Assembly (NCBI GenBank): GCA_041392475.1
Contig: JAWKLZ010000003.1
Location: forward strand, 703,501 to 767,500
Reading direction: 5' to 3'
DNA from: Chitinophagales bacterium
GTDB lineage: Bacteria > Bacteroidota > Bacteroidia > Chitinophagales > UBA2359
DNA: 64,000 nucleotides
Shown here piece by piece: positions 1 to 9,112 of the stretch; position 1 is the first letter of the stretch; each line of letters opens with the position of its first letter. The position numbers and the translations under genes were made by a program. The notes under the pieces were generated by a model that saw only the letters and a list, made by a program, of their open reading frames with translations, did not search any database and was not told the DNA's origin.

Positions 1-2733
1 GGTTTCACTGTCAACAGAACTTGAAATAGAGGGAGACCATGCCCAATCAATCAATCGGCGAAGAGGAAAACCAATTTCATTATCGTTGTACCCTGAATAC
101 CATAAAACGTGACGTTGCCAAAAGCTGTCTCTTTTTGGCATTGGTATTTTTAAAAGGATTTGATGTAGTCTATCCGAATTAAATGGATGATTTTTTATTG
201 TTGCAAGTTGTTCAATAGTGAGTAAATAATTATCAAAGTCAACATTGAAGAAATCTCCCTGAAACCACTTAATTAGTTTTTCTTCATTGATGCTTTCGAT
301 AGTTCGCCATTTCAGGCTGTCTAATAGGAATCCGTTTTGCCAGTCAATAATGATATTTCTAAGTTCGGATTCGTCCTTTTTTATATCCTCATACACCCAG
401 CTATATACCTCAAATAATTCTAACCCATGCTTTTCTGGTAGTAAAATTGCGAGAGACTCCAAAACACCTCCGTATTTCCAATAATATTCTTCCATCAATT
501 TACCGAGTTCCTCTTCTTTGCTAAATGCTCTTAATACTTCTTCCTGATTCTTGAAGTATTTAATGAGTTCATTAGCAATGAAATAGTCGCCAAATCGTTC
601 ATATGCAAAGTATATTACCTCTTCCTTTTCTCCAGCACTATAGCTCTCCTTACAATTCCTGATAAGGACACTTTCCTGTATCATATCATTCAATAGGAAC
701 GGATATTTAGAGAAATTCGCATTGAAGAATATATGAGCATCCTCAAGCAATAATACGCTCTCCTTTTTATTGAAACACTCTAATGAAAACTTTTGTATTG
801 CATTCGAGATTAGGTTAGGTGCTAAATAGTATTCCTCACGTAGTTTTTGAAATTGGATTTTTAATGCTTTGACGTAATAGTTGAATATTGTCCCAATACC
901 TTGAAAACCTTGAGGAAATTCTTTTGTTGGAGAGTTTTGTACCCCTTTACAAATCAAAAATAAAAACAGGGGCTTGGTAAATTCAGGAGCCAGTATTGGG
1001 AAGTCTGGCTGTTTAAGCTTATAATGCTTACAAAAAAGTTTTAATGCTGCGTATTCGTTACCTGCAAACCCTTCATGGTTTATAATCGAAATTTTTTGAG
1101 GAATACCTTCTGGAAACATTAGGTCAAAATAGGTCGTTCGGATACTCAAAGCGACACCTAAATATGGGTGCTTAACAATAGTATTTATTAATCCAAAAAC
1201 CTCATCCCTCCACAAACGAACACCTCCTCCTTCGTTCAGTGCATCAATTAGAATAGGTATTCTTTCATTTAATTGTTCGCCTATTTTATTAAGAGACTTC
1301 AGAAAATTATCCATGTTCATTTCAAGCCCTAGTAGACTTAAAATGTTCTTTTCTACGCTTCCAACCCCAGATTTAAAATGTTGTCCCAAAAGTAGGATGG
1401 ATGGTCGTCCTCGTTCCAATCTGTTTTGAGCTATATCTCCTAAAAGGTGAGATTTTCCGCTTCCTGCTTCCCCTTTAACAATTAACACAGGATTATTTGT
1501 AAGTTCAACATTTACTTTGTTCTGTAAATCATCTTCCAATTCCCTATTCTTTGTTTGCATTTCTCTTAAAGAGCTTAGTTCAGTTTCATAAGGAACTCTA
1601 TAATTGAATGTCTTTTTAGTATCCTTTTCTGCTTTTATTTTTTCTCTCTGAAGTTCATACAACTCTGATTGCTTTTTATTAATCAATTCAGATATACGAT
1701 TGATTTCGTCAGTAATCCATGTGTAGTCAATGATATTAGGCACATTGATAGAGATTGACTCAATCCAATTTGTTACATTTGTTTTCAGATTGTTTTGCTC
1801 AGTCTCAATATCGAAAAGTGCAGATTCTTCTTTTGGGTTTGAGTATCGATTTTGATTTATCCAATTGTCGATTGCTTGAAGAAAACGGTGTTCAAAATCC
1901 TTGTCACGAACGAGATCATTGAACAGTTTGGAAATAGGTAGTTCTAAATTGAGTTCCTTCCTATAGCGTTGCCCTAAATTATGAATTGCCTTTTCTACAT
2001 TGTTCTTAAAAAAACTGTGATTCAGATTATTACCTCCTAAGTAATCAAATTTTATAGAAGGTAAAAAGTTATGTGAGAGCAATTCATTAACCAATTCAAT
2101 ATGCTGACCATAAATAACCCTGCCTCTATCTTCTGGGCGAAATCTCGTGAAGATGCCAAATAAGTACACATACTCGTTATCATTCAAGAAAATGCCACTC
2201 CCCGAAAACCCTTCAGTCGCATAGTCATTGTAATCTTCGTTTAATTGCAACTGAAACTTTCGAACTGCCGTTAACTCCTGTTTCCATGTGGGATAAATTA
2301 CATCAAGTTCTTTTCCCATTGTAGCATTTGGAAATCCTTTAACAATGAATTGCGTTTTATTTTGTCGAGTAGTCACAACTCTTACTTTTGGAATACCTCC
2401 TATTATACTTTCCACCTCCGATTTATTTAGAAGTATTAGAGCCAAATCCTTATCTGAATCTTTAAATAGGAGATTTTCGTTTATGTGACTTACGTTGATT
2501 GATAAGTATTTTTTTTCTATAGGATTGTACATGTCTATGAGTAGGGAGGAGAGTGTTTCTTGAAAAGAATCTCCATCATTGTGCAAACAGTGTGAGGCTG
2601 TTATTATATAAACGTTATCCCTAAAATCATCCGAATAGTAAATTAGTCCAGTTCCGATTACTGCCTTTGATGATTTCTCTCGAAGTCTAACAGTAAGTCG
2701 AGAAATTAGAATGTCTTGTTCTAAGTTTATCAT
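1..2733 (-). CDS. Trypsin-like protease / STAND NTPase fusion (3' end outside window)
   Basis: Translating the minus strand gives one open frame of 911 codons that runs off the left edge. Residues about 20-185 look like a trypsin-like serine protease: His48 in TASHC, Asp96 in KDLALI and Ser177 in GFSGSG. A helical stretch (about 335-410) leads into a P-loop NTPase with Walker A GEAGSGKS at 421-428 and Walker B PILIDALNE at 493-501, as in STAND/NACHT proteins. The rest, to 911, would be the NTPase arm and the start of a C-terminal sensor region. An in-frame ATG four codons upstream (2745) is an alternative start. Protease-STAND fusions occur among Avs-like antiphage proteins and other bacterial NLR-like proteins, where the NTPase oligomerises on sensing a trigger and activates the N-terminal effector. 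A defence role is therefore inferred, not shown. The neighbouring remnants and IS fit a variable locus. Confidence 0.75.
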   Translation of the reverse strand, partial: MINLEQDILISRLTVRLREKSSKAVIGTGLIYYSDDFRDNVYIITASHCLHNDGDSFQETLSSLLIDMYNPIEKKYLSINVSHINENLLFKDSDKDLALILLNKSEVESIIGGIPKVRVVTTRQNKTQFIVKGFPNATMGKELDVIYPTWKQELTAVRKFQLQLNEDYNDYATEGFSGSGIFLNDNEYVYLFGIFTRFRPEDRGRVIYGQHIELVNELLSHNFLPSIKFDYLGGNNLNHSFFKNNVEKAIHNLGQRYRKELNLELPISKLFNDLVRDKDFEHRFLQAIDNWINQNRYSNPKEESALFDIETEQNNLKTNVTNWIESISINVPNIIDYTWITDEINRISELINKKQSELYELQREKIKAEKDTKKTFNYRVPYETELSSLREMQTKNRELEDDLQNKVNVELTNNPVLIVKGEAGSGKSHLLGDIAQNRLERGRPSILLLGQHFKSGVGSVEKNILSLLGLEMNMDNFLKSLNKIGEQLNERIPILIDALNEGGGVRLWRDEVFGLINTIVKHPYLGVALSIRTTYFDLMFPEGIPQKISIINHEGFAGNEYAALKLFCKHYKLKQPDFPILAPEFTKPLFLFLICKGVQNSPTKEFPQGFQGIGTIFNYYVKALKIQFQKLREEYYLAPNLISNAIQKFSLECFNKKESVLLLEDAHIFFNANFSKYPFLLNDMIQESVLIRNCKESYSAGEKEEVIYFAYERFGDYFIANELIKYFKNQEEVLRAFSKEEELGKLMEEYYWKYGGVLESLAILLPEKHGLELFEVYSWVYEDIKKDESELRNIIIDWQNGFLLDSLKWRTIESINEEKLIKWFQGDFFNVDFDNYLLTIEQLATIKNHPFNSDRLHQILLKIPMPKRDSFWQRHVLWYSGYNDNEIGFPLRRLIDWAWSPSISSSVDSET

Positions 2734-3343
2734 TGAGTGAGTCATTCAAAAATATTCATTGACGAATAGTACAATAGTCCGTAGCGTTTTTCTAATAAAT
2801 TAATAATCAAATCTCTATGCCTCTCTGCGTTTAATAAAAACTACCCGAACTATTGATAGTATATTCGAGGCTATTATACCATTGTTGATTTTATATGCAC
2901 CATAACGTTTAGCACTGCCTTCTTTTTTCTTTAATCAACCAAATGGTTCGACCCCGAATAATGCCCAATGAGTATCCTTTCGGCATATTTCGGTTGAGCC
3001 ACTTTGAACTCGTCAAAACGCTTCATGAAAATTCAGAGAGGTTTTTATAGAACTCGTTGAAGTTTCAGGCTGGCCTGAACAACCAAGAATGAAAGTTAAA
3101 ATGAGGACTAAGTATTTCATGTAAATAATTTAAAAGTTATGCCTACTTCAATATTTAGTTAACTTTTTGGCATATTACCAACATATAGAATTACTATGAT
3201 AAGATACTTTAAAATGCCGTTTTGTATTTTTTATTGGTGGTGTGTAACATCTTCAAGAACAAAATCAGTTACGTATATACCTTCTATATCCAAAAGTAAA
3301 AAATCTCTCTTATACCACCAAAATAAAATTTGATGATTTCTTA
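2734..3343. other. Gene-poor spacer with degraded coding remnants
   Basis: About 610 bases separate the protease-STAND gene from the IS5 element. No intact gene is visible. Two minus-strand scraps look once-coding: a lipoprotein N-terminus at 3013-3120 (listed separately) and a C-terminus-like open stretch at 3231-3343 that ends in a TAA and abuts the IS left end. The second scrap has a protein-like composition but no recognisable family. If the IS is removed and one TTA is kept, its frame reaches a stop within about 50 bases, just past the dnaE end, so it was already truncated before the IS arrived. Confidence 0.4.
3013..3120 (-). pseudogene. Truncated lipoprotein remnant
   Basis: A 35-codon minus-strand frame starts with ATG at 3120. 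It encodes a signal peptide with a lipobox-like LGCS (Cys14), followed by a Ser/Thr-rich linker typical of mature lipoprotein N-termini, and ends at a TGA. A mature lipoprotein would be far longer, and protein-like sequence seems to continue in another frame just past the stop. It is most likely the 5' scrap of a decayed gene. A genuine 35-residue peptide cannot be excluded. Confidence 0.4.
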
Positions 3344-4236
3344 GAGGCTGTCTTGATTTTAGAGAAATGAACTAAAAAGGCATCAGTTAGTTATATATAC
3401 TAATACATAGTTGATAAACTTAAAAACAATAAATATGTATAGTAGCAGTCTAACCGATGCCGAATGGGAAGTTATTGAAAAACTTTTAGATAACCAAAGA
3501 AAACGTAAATGGGACTTACGTACTCAAATACTTGATGGGATATTTTATGTATTGAAATCAGGTTGTCAATGGCGTATGTTACCTAAAGAATTTGCACCTT
3601 GGAAAACTGTTTATGACTATTTTTACCGTTGGAAAAAACAAAAAATATGGGCAAAACTACATGAAGCCTTACGCCGATTAGTACGCCAAAAAGAAGGCAA
3701 ATTCATCAGTCCAAGCTTAGGCATAGTGGATAGCCAAAGCGTAGCTACTGGTACGTTTATCGAAGAAACGAAAGGTTTTGATGGCAATAAGAAGATAAAA
3801 GGACGCAAGCGACACGTTATGGTAGATACTTTGGGGTTGATTATTGCCATAGCCATTACAGCTGCTAATGTTAGTGATAAAGAAGGATTTATCCTATTAG
3901 CTAAAGGGGTAAAATCAAAATTTTGGCGATTGGTGAAAATATTAGCAGACGGAACTTATAGAGGAGACTGGGCGAAGAGATTCAAACATTGGGTCATAGA
4001 AATAGTTTTACGAAGCAGGCAACAAAAAGGATTTTCGGTGCAGCCTAAACGCTGGATAGTAGAGCGTACTTTTGGTTGGTTTGAGCATTATAGAAGATTA
4101 AGCAAAGATTATGAGTTTAATCCAGATACCAGCAAAACCATGATTCAACTGGCGATGATTCGGATCATGGTGGCAAGAGTCGTTTAATAATAATACGAAT
4201 GGATTATTTAATTATATGACAAATCAAGACAGCCTC
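3344..4236 (+). mobile_element. Complete IS5-family insertion sequence
   Basis: The element is 893 bp. Perfect 16-bp terminal inverted repeats lie at 3344-3359 (GAGGCTGTCTTGATTT) and 4221-4236 (its reverse complement). They are flanked by a 3-bp direct repeat TTA at 3341-3343 and 4237-4239, which matches the TNA target duplications of the IS1031/ISL2 branches of IS5. One transposase gene fills the interior. Intact ends and an intact frame suggest a recent insertion. It sits 65 bp beyond the 3' end of dnaE and points towards it. Confidence 0.9.
3435..4187 (+). CDS. IS5-family DDE transposase
   Basis: This gene encodes the transposase of the surrounding IS. I chose the ATG at 3435, where the family-typical N-terminus (SLTDAEWEVI) begins; a TTG 24 bases upstream in the same frame is less likely. 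The protein has about 250 residues. It has the N-terminal helical DNA-binding region with the CQWRMLP motif, followed by the RNase H-fold catalytic residues: Asp in GIVDSQS, Asp in LADGTYRG, and Glu in WIVERTFGW with the downstream RRLSKDYE signature. The length is typical for a single-frame IS5 transposase and no frameshift is seen, so it is probably active. Confidence 0.92.
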   Translation: MYSSSLTDAEWEVIEKLLDNQRKRKWDLRTQILDGIFYVLKSGCQWRMLPKEFAPWKTVYDYFYRWKKQKIWAKLHEALRRLVRQKEGKFISPSLGIVDSQSVATGTFIEETKGFDGNKKIKGRKRHVMVDTLGLIIAIAITAANVSDKEGFILLAKGVKSKFWRLVKILADGTYRGDWAKRFKHWVIEIVLRSRQQKGFSVQPKRWIVERTFGWFEHYRRLSKDYEFNPDTSKTMIQLAMIRIMVARVV

Positions 4237-4301
4237 TTAAAAGAAAAGAGTTTGTTATTAGTATGAAAATATATACAATTCATCTTGGCAACAGTCGACA
4301 A

Positions 4302-7300
4302 CTAATTCAACTTCACCCGCATCTCCCCAAACCCCTTCAATTTCTCAAAAACCTCCTTTTTCGCATCCAGCTTCAAAGACTTAGAAAACAACTCCACCTT
4401 CCCATAGCCATTCTTGCGGTCAATCACATTGATAGCCAAAGCCATTTTACCAGGATGTTGGTGACAGAGGTTTTGCATACGAGTAATGAACGTATTGTCG
4501 ATGATGTCGAGCGGAATGCTGACCGTAATCATTTTGGCTTCCTCCTCCAAAATTGTAGAAAGCAAACGCACCTTCGAAAGTTTGAACTCATAGCGATCAT
4601 TGTTGCCCCAACCACGATTTTTGTACTGTCCTTTGATTTGTATAGCAAGACCTTCCTCTAAGTAGTTTTTGAAGGTCAAATAATCATCTCCAAACAAGAC
4701 AATCTCATAGCTATTGTTGAAGTCTTCCACCAAAAATTTACCAAATCCATTGCCGTTTTTGGTCGTTCTATGTTCGGCAGACATCACAATACAGCCAATA
4801 ATCAGGTCACTATTTGGGCGTTTGGTAATGTCCTCCAAAGTAGCATTGCAGAAAAAATCCACCTCCATTTTGTAATCATCCAAAGGATGCCCCGAAAGGA
4901 AAATACCTGTCACTTCTCGTTCTTGCTTCAACCTTTCCATCAAGCCCCATTCCTCACATTCATAGACCGTTGGAGTCGCTACCTCCTCATCCAGCACCGC
5001 AGTTCCAAACAAACTCATTTGAGAAGTCGAGCCTTGTTTTTGGTATTGATTGCCAAATCGAAGAATACGCTCAATCAAGTTAGCATCCTCTCCATTGTGT
5101 TCGTAAAAATATTGCGCTCTATGCAGTCCAAAATTGTCAAAAGCACCCGCCAAAGCCAAGTTTTCAAACGCCTTTTTGTTCACCGTCCTCAAATTGACCC
5201 GTTTCACAATGTCAAAAATATCCTTGAATGCTCCCCCTTTTTTTCGTTCTGCAATCAAGTCCTCTACTGCCGCTGCTCCAACGCCTTTCACTGCCGCCAT
5301 CGCAAAACGAATCTCGCCTTTTTTGTTCACCGCAAATTTGATGTTACTCTCATTCACATCGGGCGACTTGCAGGTAAGTCCCATACGGTTACATTCACTC
5401 AAAAAGAAATTCAGCTTTTTGATGTCTTTCATGTTGTGACTCAACACCCCCGCCATAAATTCGGCAGGATAGTTCGCCTTCAAATAGGCAGTCTGAAAAG
5501 CCACCAAAGCATAGCAGGTCGAGTGGGATTTGTTGAAGGCATACGAAGCAAAAGCCTCCCAATCCTTCCAAACCTTGTCCAGAATTTTCTTTGGATGTCC
5601 ATTTTTGTCCCCTCCTTCCAAAAACTGAGGATACATTTTGTCCAACACATATTTCTGCTTTTTCCCCATCGCCTTCCGCAATACATCGGCTTCACCTTTG
5701 GAGAAGTTGGCTAATTTTTGGGACAGGAGCATGACCTGTTCTTGATAGACGCAATTGTGCAGAATGATGTTGTTGCCTACAAAATTGTGTATGCCTTCAA
5801 CTGTGATGTCATAAACAAGTTCCTTGCCGACTGCTTCAATGGAGGTGATTTCTTGCCAGTTAATATTTAGGCTCTCTTTTGTCATTCTACAAGAATCTTG
5901 TTGCTTAGAATGACAAAATGTATAGCTATTGGCAGATAATTGGATATGTTCATTGATTGTTAAGTCCGTTAGGACTTCAATATTTGTAGCCTTATTGTAA
6001 TTTATAGATTCAGAACTCCGTAGGTGTTCAACTCCCATAGAAGTTGTAAGAATTGTTGTCTTTTGTTCTATAAATATTTGATTCTTATCAGAATCTTTTT
6101 GCAAATTAACAATACACAAATTTTGAAAAAGCTCGAAATCTGTAATAGCAACCTCATAAATGTTTTCTATATCAGCGAATTCATTCGCTGTGTGGATAGT
6201 GCGGTGAATGATATTTGCAGCAATCCCCAACCTCAACAAAAGCGTCTGCAAATCAAAAGCAAATTTTTCAGAGCCAGTTGTAAAAGTTCTTTTTGCAGTT
6301 TCCGAAAAATCACAATTTTTCCAAAGTTCTGCCACAAAAAATACAATCAATTCTTCCTTCAATGAAAACACAAATTCAGGAATAAGTTGCTGTTCAGCCA
6401 GGACCTTCAAAGCCGTTTTGTCGTATTCCTTCCCTTCAATTACCTCCAGTTTTCGAGGAGTTGCAATCGCATCTCCTACCTTCAAATCACCAATTTCTTG
6501 CCAACCATTTTCGGTCAAAACACGGTGGTTGGGAGTCAAACGAACCTTGCTGCCGTTCTTCAATTTGACCTCCCAAACCTCTTTTTCACCATTACAGACC
6601 CAATAGCTGACTTTCGCAAATTTTGTTTTTAAATCCTTACTTACACCTTGTACTTCAAAGATTTCTGCACTGCCTGCAATTTGGTCAAGGCGAGTGCGCT
6701 CACCCGTTTTTGGATTGAAAACCAAAGTGTCACCAGTTACACAAATTCCATAAGTTTCATGCAAATACTCCTCCATCGCATCCAAATCATAGACAATCTC
6801 CTCACGTCCATGCTTTCGATTGATAAAGTTTGGGATGTACTCCAATGGGCCAGGGCGGTAGAGGGCATTCATCGCAATGAGGTCATTGAAGGTAGTGGGC
6901 TTCAATTCCTTCATGTATTTCTGCATTCCAGCACTTTCATACTGAAAAATACCGACTGTTTCACCACGTTGGAAGAGTTCATAGGTTTTCAAATCGTCCA
7001 AAGGTACTTCGTCAATGTCCAATTTAACGCCATGGTTTTCCTCAATCATTTCGACTGCATCCTTGATGATGGTCAGCGTTTTGAGACCCAAAAAGTCCAT
7101 TTTGAGCAAACCCGCATCTTCCGCCACACTGTTGTCAAATTGCGAAATATAGAGGTCGTTGTCTTTCGCCATTGAGACAGGAACGTATTGGGTCACATCG
7201 TCAGGTGTAATCACCACTCCACAAGCATGAACACCTGTATTCCGAACAGAACCTTCCAGTTTTTTGGCGGCTCGAATCATTTGGGCAATGGGTAAATTTC

Positions 7301-8837
7301 CTTCGGCGAGTTTGCGAAACTCATGCGCTTTCTGCAATTCATCGGCATTGAGGTTCTCCTTCAATTTTTTATCGACATCACCTTCAGCCAATACATTTGC
7401 CAAACTTGCCTTCAAATGATCGGGAAATGTTTTGGCTACTTTATCTACTTCTGGTAGGGGAATATTCATTACACGCCCCACATCTCGCAGTGCAGATTTG
7501 GCTTTCATCGAGCCATAGGTTACGATTTGGGCAACTTGACTTTTCCCATATTTATCTACCACATAATCAATTACTCTCTGCCGCCCTTCATCATCAAAAT
7601 CAATGTCAATATCGGGCATGGATATACGTTCTGGATTCAAAAAACGCTCAAAAAGCAAGTCGTATTTGATGGGGTCGACGTTGGTAATTCCAATGCAATA
7701 AGAAACCGCCGATCCTGCCGCCGATCCTCTACCTGGCCCTACCGCTACGCCAATTTGTCTTGCAGTAGTCGTAAAATCTTGCACAATCAAGAAGTAACCA
7801 GGGTAACCTGTTCGTCGGATGGTTTCGAGTTCAAAGTTGAGGCGTTCTTCAATTTCGGGGGTAATCGTACCGTAGCGTTTTTTTGCACCTTGAAAGGTGA
7901 GGTGTCTGAGGTAATCGTCTTGGGTGTTAAAGCCTTTGGGAATCGGGAAAGCTGGAAGGAGTACATCTCGTGCCAATTGAAGTGGCTCGATTTTGTCTAA
8001 AATTTCCATTGTGGTGTCCAAACTCACAGGCACATCTTGAAAGATTTGCCCCATTTCTGCCTGCGTTTTGAAGTAGAAATCTGAGGAGGGAAATTTGAAG
8101 CGATTTTTCTCCTCCAATAAATTGCCTGTATTGACACACAGCAAAATATCGTGTGAATCGGAGTCTTCTTCTTCTACATAGTGACTATCGTTGGTGGCAA
8201 TGACTTTGACATTGTATTTTTTCGCCAATCGAAGTAAATGCTGGTTGATGTCTTCTTGACTGACTCCTGAATTGTCAATGTTTTCTAAGCCTCGATGTCT
8301 TTGAATTTCAATATAATAATCTTCTCCAAAAATATTGAGCCACCACTTCAATGCTTCTTCTGCCTTGTCGTATTCTTTGTGCAAAAGTAATTGTGGAACT
8401 TCAGCACCAATGCAGCAGGAACTGGCAATGATTCCTTCATGGTATTTTTCGACCAAACTTTTGTCAATTCGTGGATATTTACCATACATTCCTTCAATGT
8501 AACCCAAGGAACAAAGTTTGACGAGGTTGTGATATCCGACTTGGTTTTTGGCGAGCATCAATTGGTGGTAGCGCACATCTTTTTCGCCTTTAGCTCGGGA
8601 AAAGGCTTGTTTGTGGCGGTCTTCGACCATGTAAAATTCACAACCGACAATGGGTTTGATGTTTCGTTTGTTGGCTTCGGCTACAAATTTGAAGGCTCCA
8701 AACATGTTGCCGTGATCGGTCAAGGCAACACCTTTTTGACCATCTTTTACGGCTTTGTCCATCATTACGCCGATGTCGCTTGCGCCATCGAGTAGGGAAT
8801 ATTGGGTATGACAATGTAGGTGACAAAATTCGGGCAT
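4302..8837 (-). CDS. dnaE: DNA polymerase III subunit alpha, intein-containing precursor
   Basis: This is the replicative polymerase of the chromosome. The 1511-residue precursor has an N-terminal PHP domain (HCHTQYSLLDG, DHGNMFG; about 1-280). The C-family polymerase core follows, with catalytic aspartates in PDIDIDF (about 408-414) and a third Asp in KMDFLGLK (near 581). A finger region contains YQEQVM and AFNKSHS, and C-terminal HhH and OB-fold segments end the protein. Residues 699-1028 are an intein interrupting the conserved YGI/VYQEQVM block. Without it the product is about 1181 residues, the normal length for DnaE. The ATG at 8837 directly starts the PHP motif. The gene stands alone, with an IS beyond its 3' end. 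Since DnaE is essential in most bacteria, splicing is presumably required. Confidence 0.97.
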   Translation of the reverse strand: MPEFCHLHCHTQYSLLDGASDIGVMMDKAVKDGQKGVALTDHGNMFGAFKFVAEANKRNIKPIVGCEFYMVEDRHKQAFSRAKGEKDVRYHQLMLAKNQVGYHNLVKLCSLGYIEGMYGKYPRIDKSLVEKYHEGIIASSCCIGAEVPQLLLHKEYDKAEEALKWWLNIFGEDYYIEIQRHRGLENIDNSGVSQEDINQHLLRLAKKYNVKVIATNDSHYVEEEDSDSHDILLCVNTGNLLEEKNRFKFPSSDFYFKTQAEMGQIFQDVPVSLDTTMEILDKIEPLQLARDVLLPAFPIPKGFNTQDDYLRHLTFQGAKKRYGTITPEIEERLNFELETIRRTGYPGYFLIVQDFTTTARQIGVAVGPGRGSAAGSAVSYCIGITNVDPIKYDLLFERFLNPERISMPDIDIDFDDEGRQRVIDYVVDKYGKSQVAQIVTYGSMKAKSALRDVGRVMNIPLPEVDKVAKTFPDHLKASLANVLAEGDVDKKLKENLNADELQKAHEFRKLAEGNLPIAQMIRAAKKLEGSVRNTGVHACGVVITPDDVTQYVPVSMAKDNDLYISQFDNSVAEDAGLLKMDFLGLKTLTIIKDAVEMIEENHGVKLDIDEVPLDDLKTYELFQRGETVGIFQYESAGMQKYMKELKPTTFNDLIAMNALYRPGPLEYIPNFINRKHGREEIVYDLDAMEEYLHETYGICVTGDTLVFNPKTGERTRLDQIAGSAEIFEVQGVSKDLKTKFAKVSYWVCNGEKEVWEVKLKNGSKVRLTPNHRVLTENGWQEIGDLKVGDAIATPRKLEVIEGKEYDKTALKVLAEQQLIPEFVFSLKEELIVFFVAELWKNCDFSETAKRTFTTGSEKFAFDLQTLLLRLGIAANIIHRTIHTANEFADIENIYEVAITDFELFQNLCIVNLQKDSDKNQIFIEQKTTILTTSMGVEHLRSSESINYNKATNIEVLTDLTINEHIQLSANSYTFCHSKQQDSCRMTKESLNINWQEITSIEAVGKELVYDITVEGIHNFVGNNIILHNCVYQEQVMLLSQKLANFSKGEADVLRKAMGKKQKYVLDKMYPQFLEGGDKNGHPKKILDKVWKDWEAFASYAFNKSHSTCYALVAFQTAYLKANYPAEFMAGVLSHNMKDIKKLNFFLSECNRMGLTCKSPDVNESNIKFAVNKKGEIRFAMAAVKGVGAAAVEDLIAERKKGGAFKDIFDIVKRVNLRTVNKKAFENLALAGAFDNFGLHRAQYFYEHNGEDANLIERILRFGNQYQKQGSTSQMSLFGTAVLDEEVATPTVYECEEWGLMERLKQEREVTGIFLSGHPLDDYKMEVDFFCNATLEDITKRPNSDLIIGCIVMSAEHRTTKNGNGFGKFLVEDFNNSYEIVLFGDDYLTFKNYLEEGLAIQIKGQYKNRGWGNNDRYEFKLSKVRLLSTILEEEAKMITVSIPLDIIDNTFITRMQNLCHQHPGKMALAINVIDRKNGYGKVELFSKSLKLDAKKEVFEKLKGFGEMRVKLN
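5754..6743 (-). other. In-frame intein in DnaE with degenerate homing endonuclease
   Basis: These 330 residues split the DnaE motif YGI-C-VYQEQVM. Splicing elements are complete: Cys1 in CVTGDTLV (residue 699), block B TPNHRVL with its Thr-x-x-His, block F-like VYDITVEGIHNFV, and the C-terminal His-Asn followed by Cys+1 (residue 1029). Between them is a shrunken endonuclease-like section. The stretch around LLLRLGIAANI and the preceding helix resemble the second half of a LAGLIDADG/DOD domain, but the acidic DG motif is replaced (LWKNCDF) and no first motif is visible. It is probably splicing-competent but homing-inactive. The site differs from that of the cyanobacterial split DnaE intein, which lies at the FNKSHS block, about 72 residues further on in this protein. 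Confidence 0.92.
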
Positions 8838-9112
8838 GGCTATTTATTTGGAAGACGGCTGACGAAGGGCGACAGGCGGCTTTTTGTGTTAGAAATTATT
8901 GAAAACTAAGTAGGTGATTATTAGTTTTGAGAAGGCTAAGTTAGGGATTATTGAACGATTTTTCCATCACAAATCCATCTTTCGCTACACGCCTCCCAAA
9001 AATTCAATAAAGGCATAAATGTCCTTCAAAGAAATTTCCGCATCAATTGAATAAATGGGAATATTTTCCTCCAAACCTATCACATAAGAGATGCGCCAAA
9101 CTTTAAAGGAGA
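8838..9112. other. Spacer between dnaE and a hypothetical gene, with a possible frameshifted tail
   Basis: The stretch next to dnaE (8838-8984) shows nothing recognisable. From 8985 to about 9130 the minus strand is open in a frame shifted from the end of the gene at 9113. It reads as about 49 protein-like residues ending in FLGGV and a TAG, and has no start codon of its own. It may be the former C-terminus of the neighbouring gene or a remnant of another copy. Confidence 0.35.

Noticed and set aside
4770..5714. Long plus-strand frame of 314 codons
   Set aside because: It lies fully antisense to conserved polymerase sequence of dnaE; composition follows the reverse reading of that gene and no family is recognisable.
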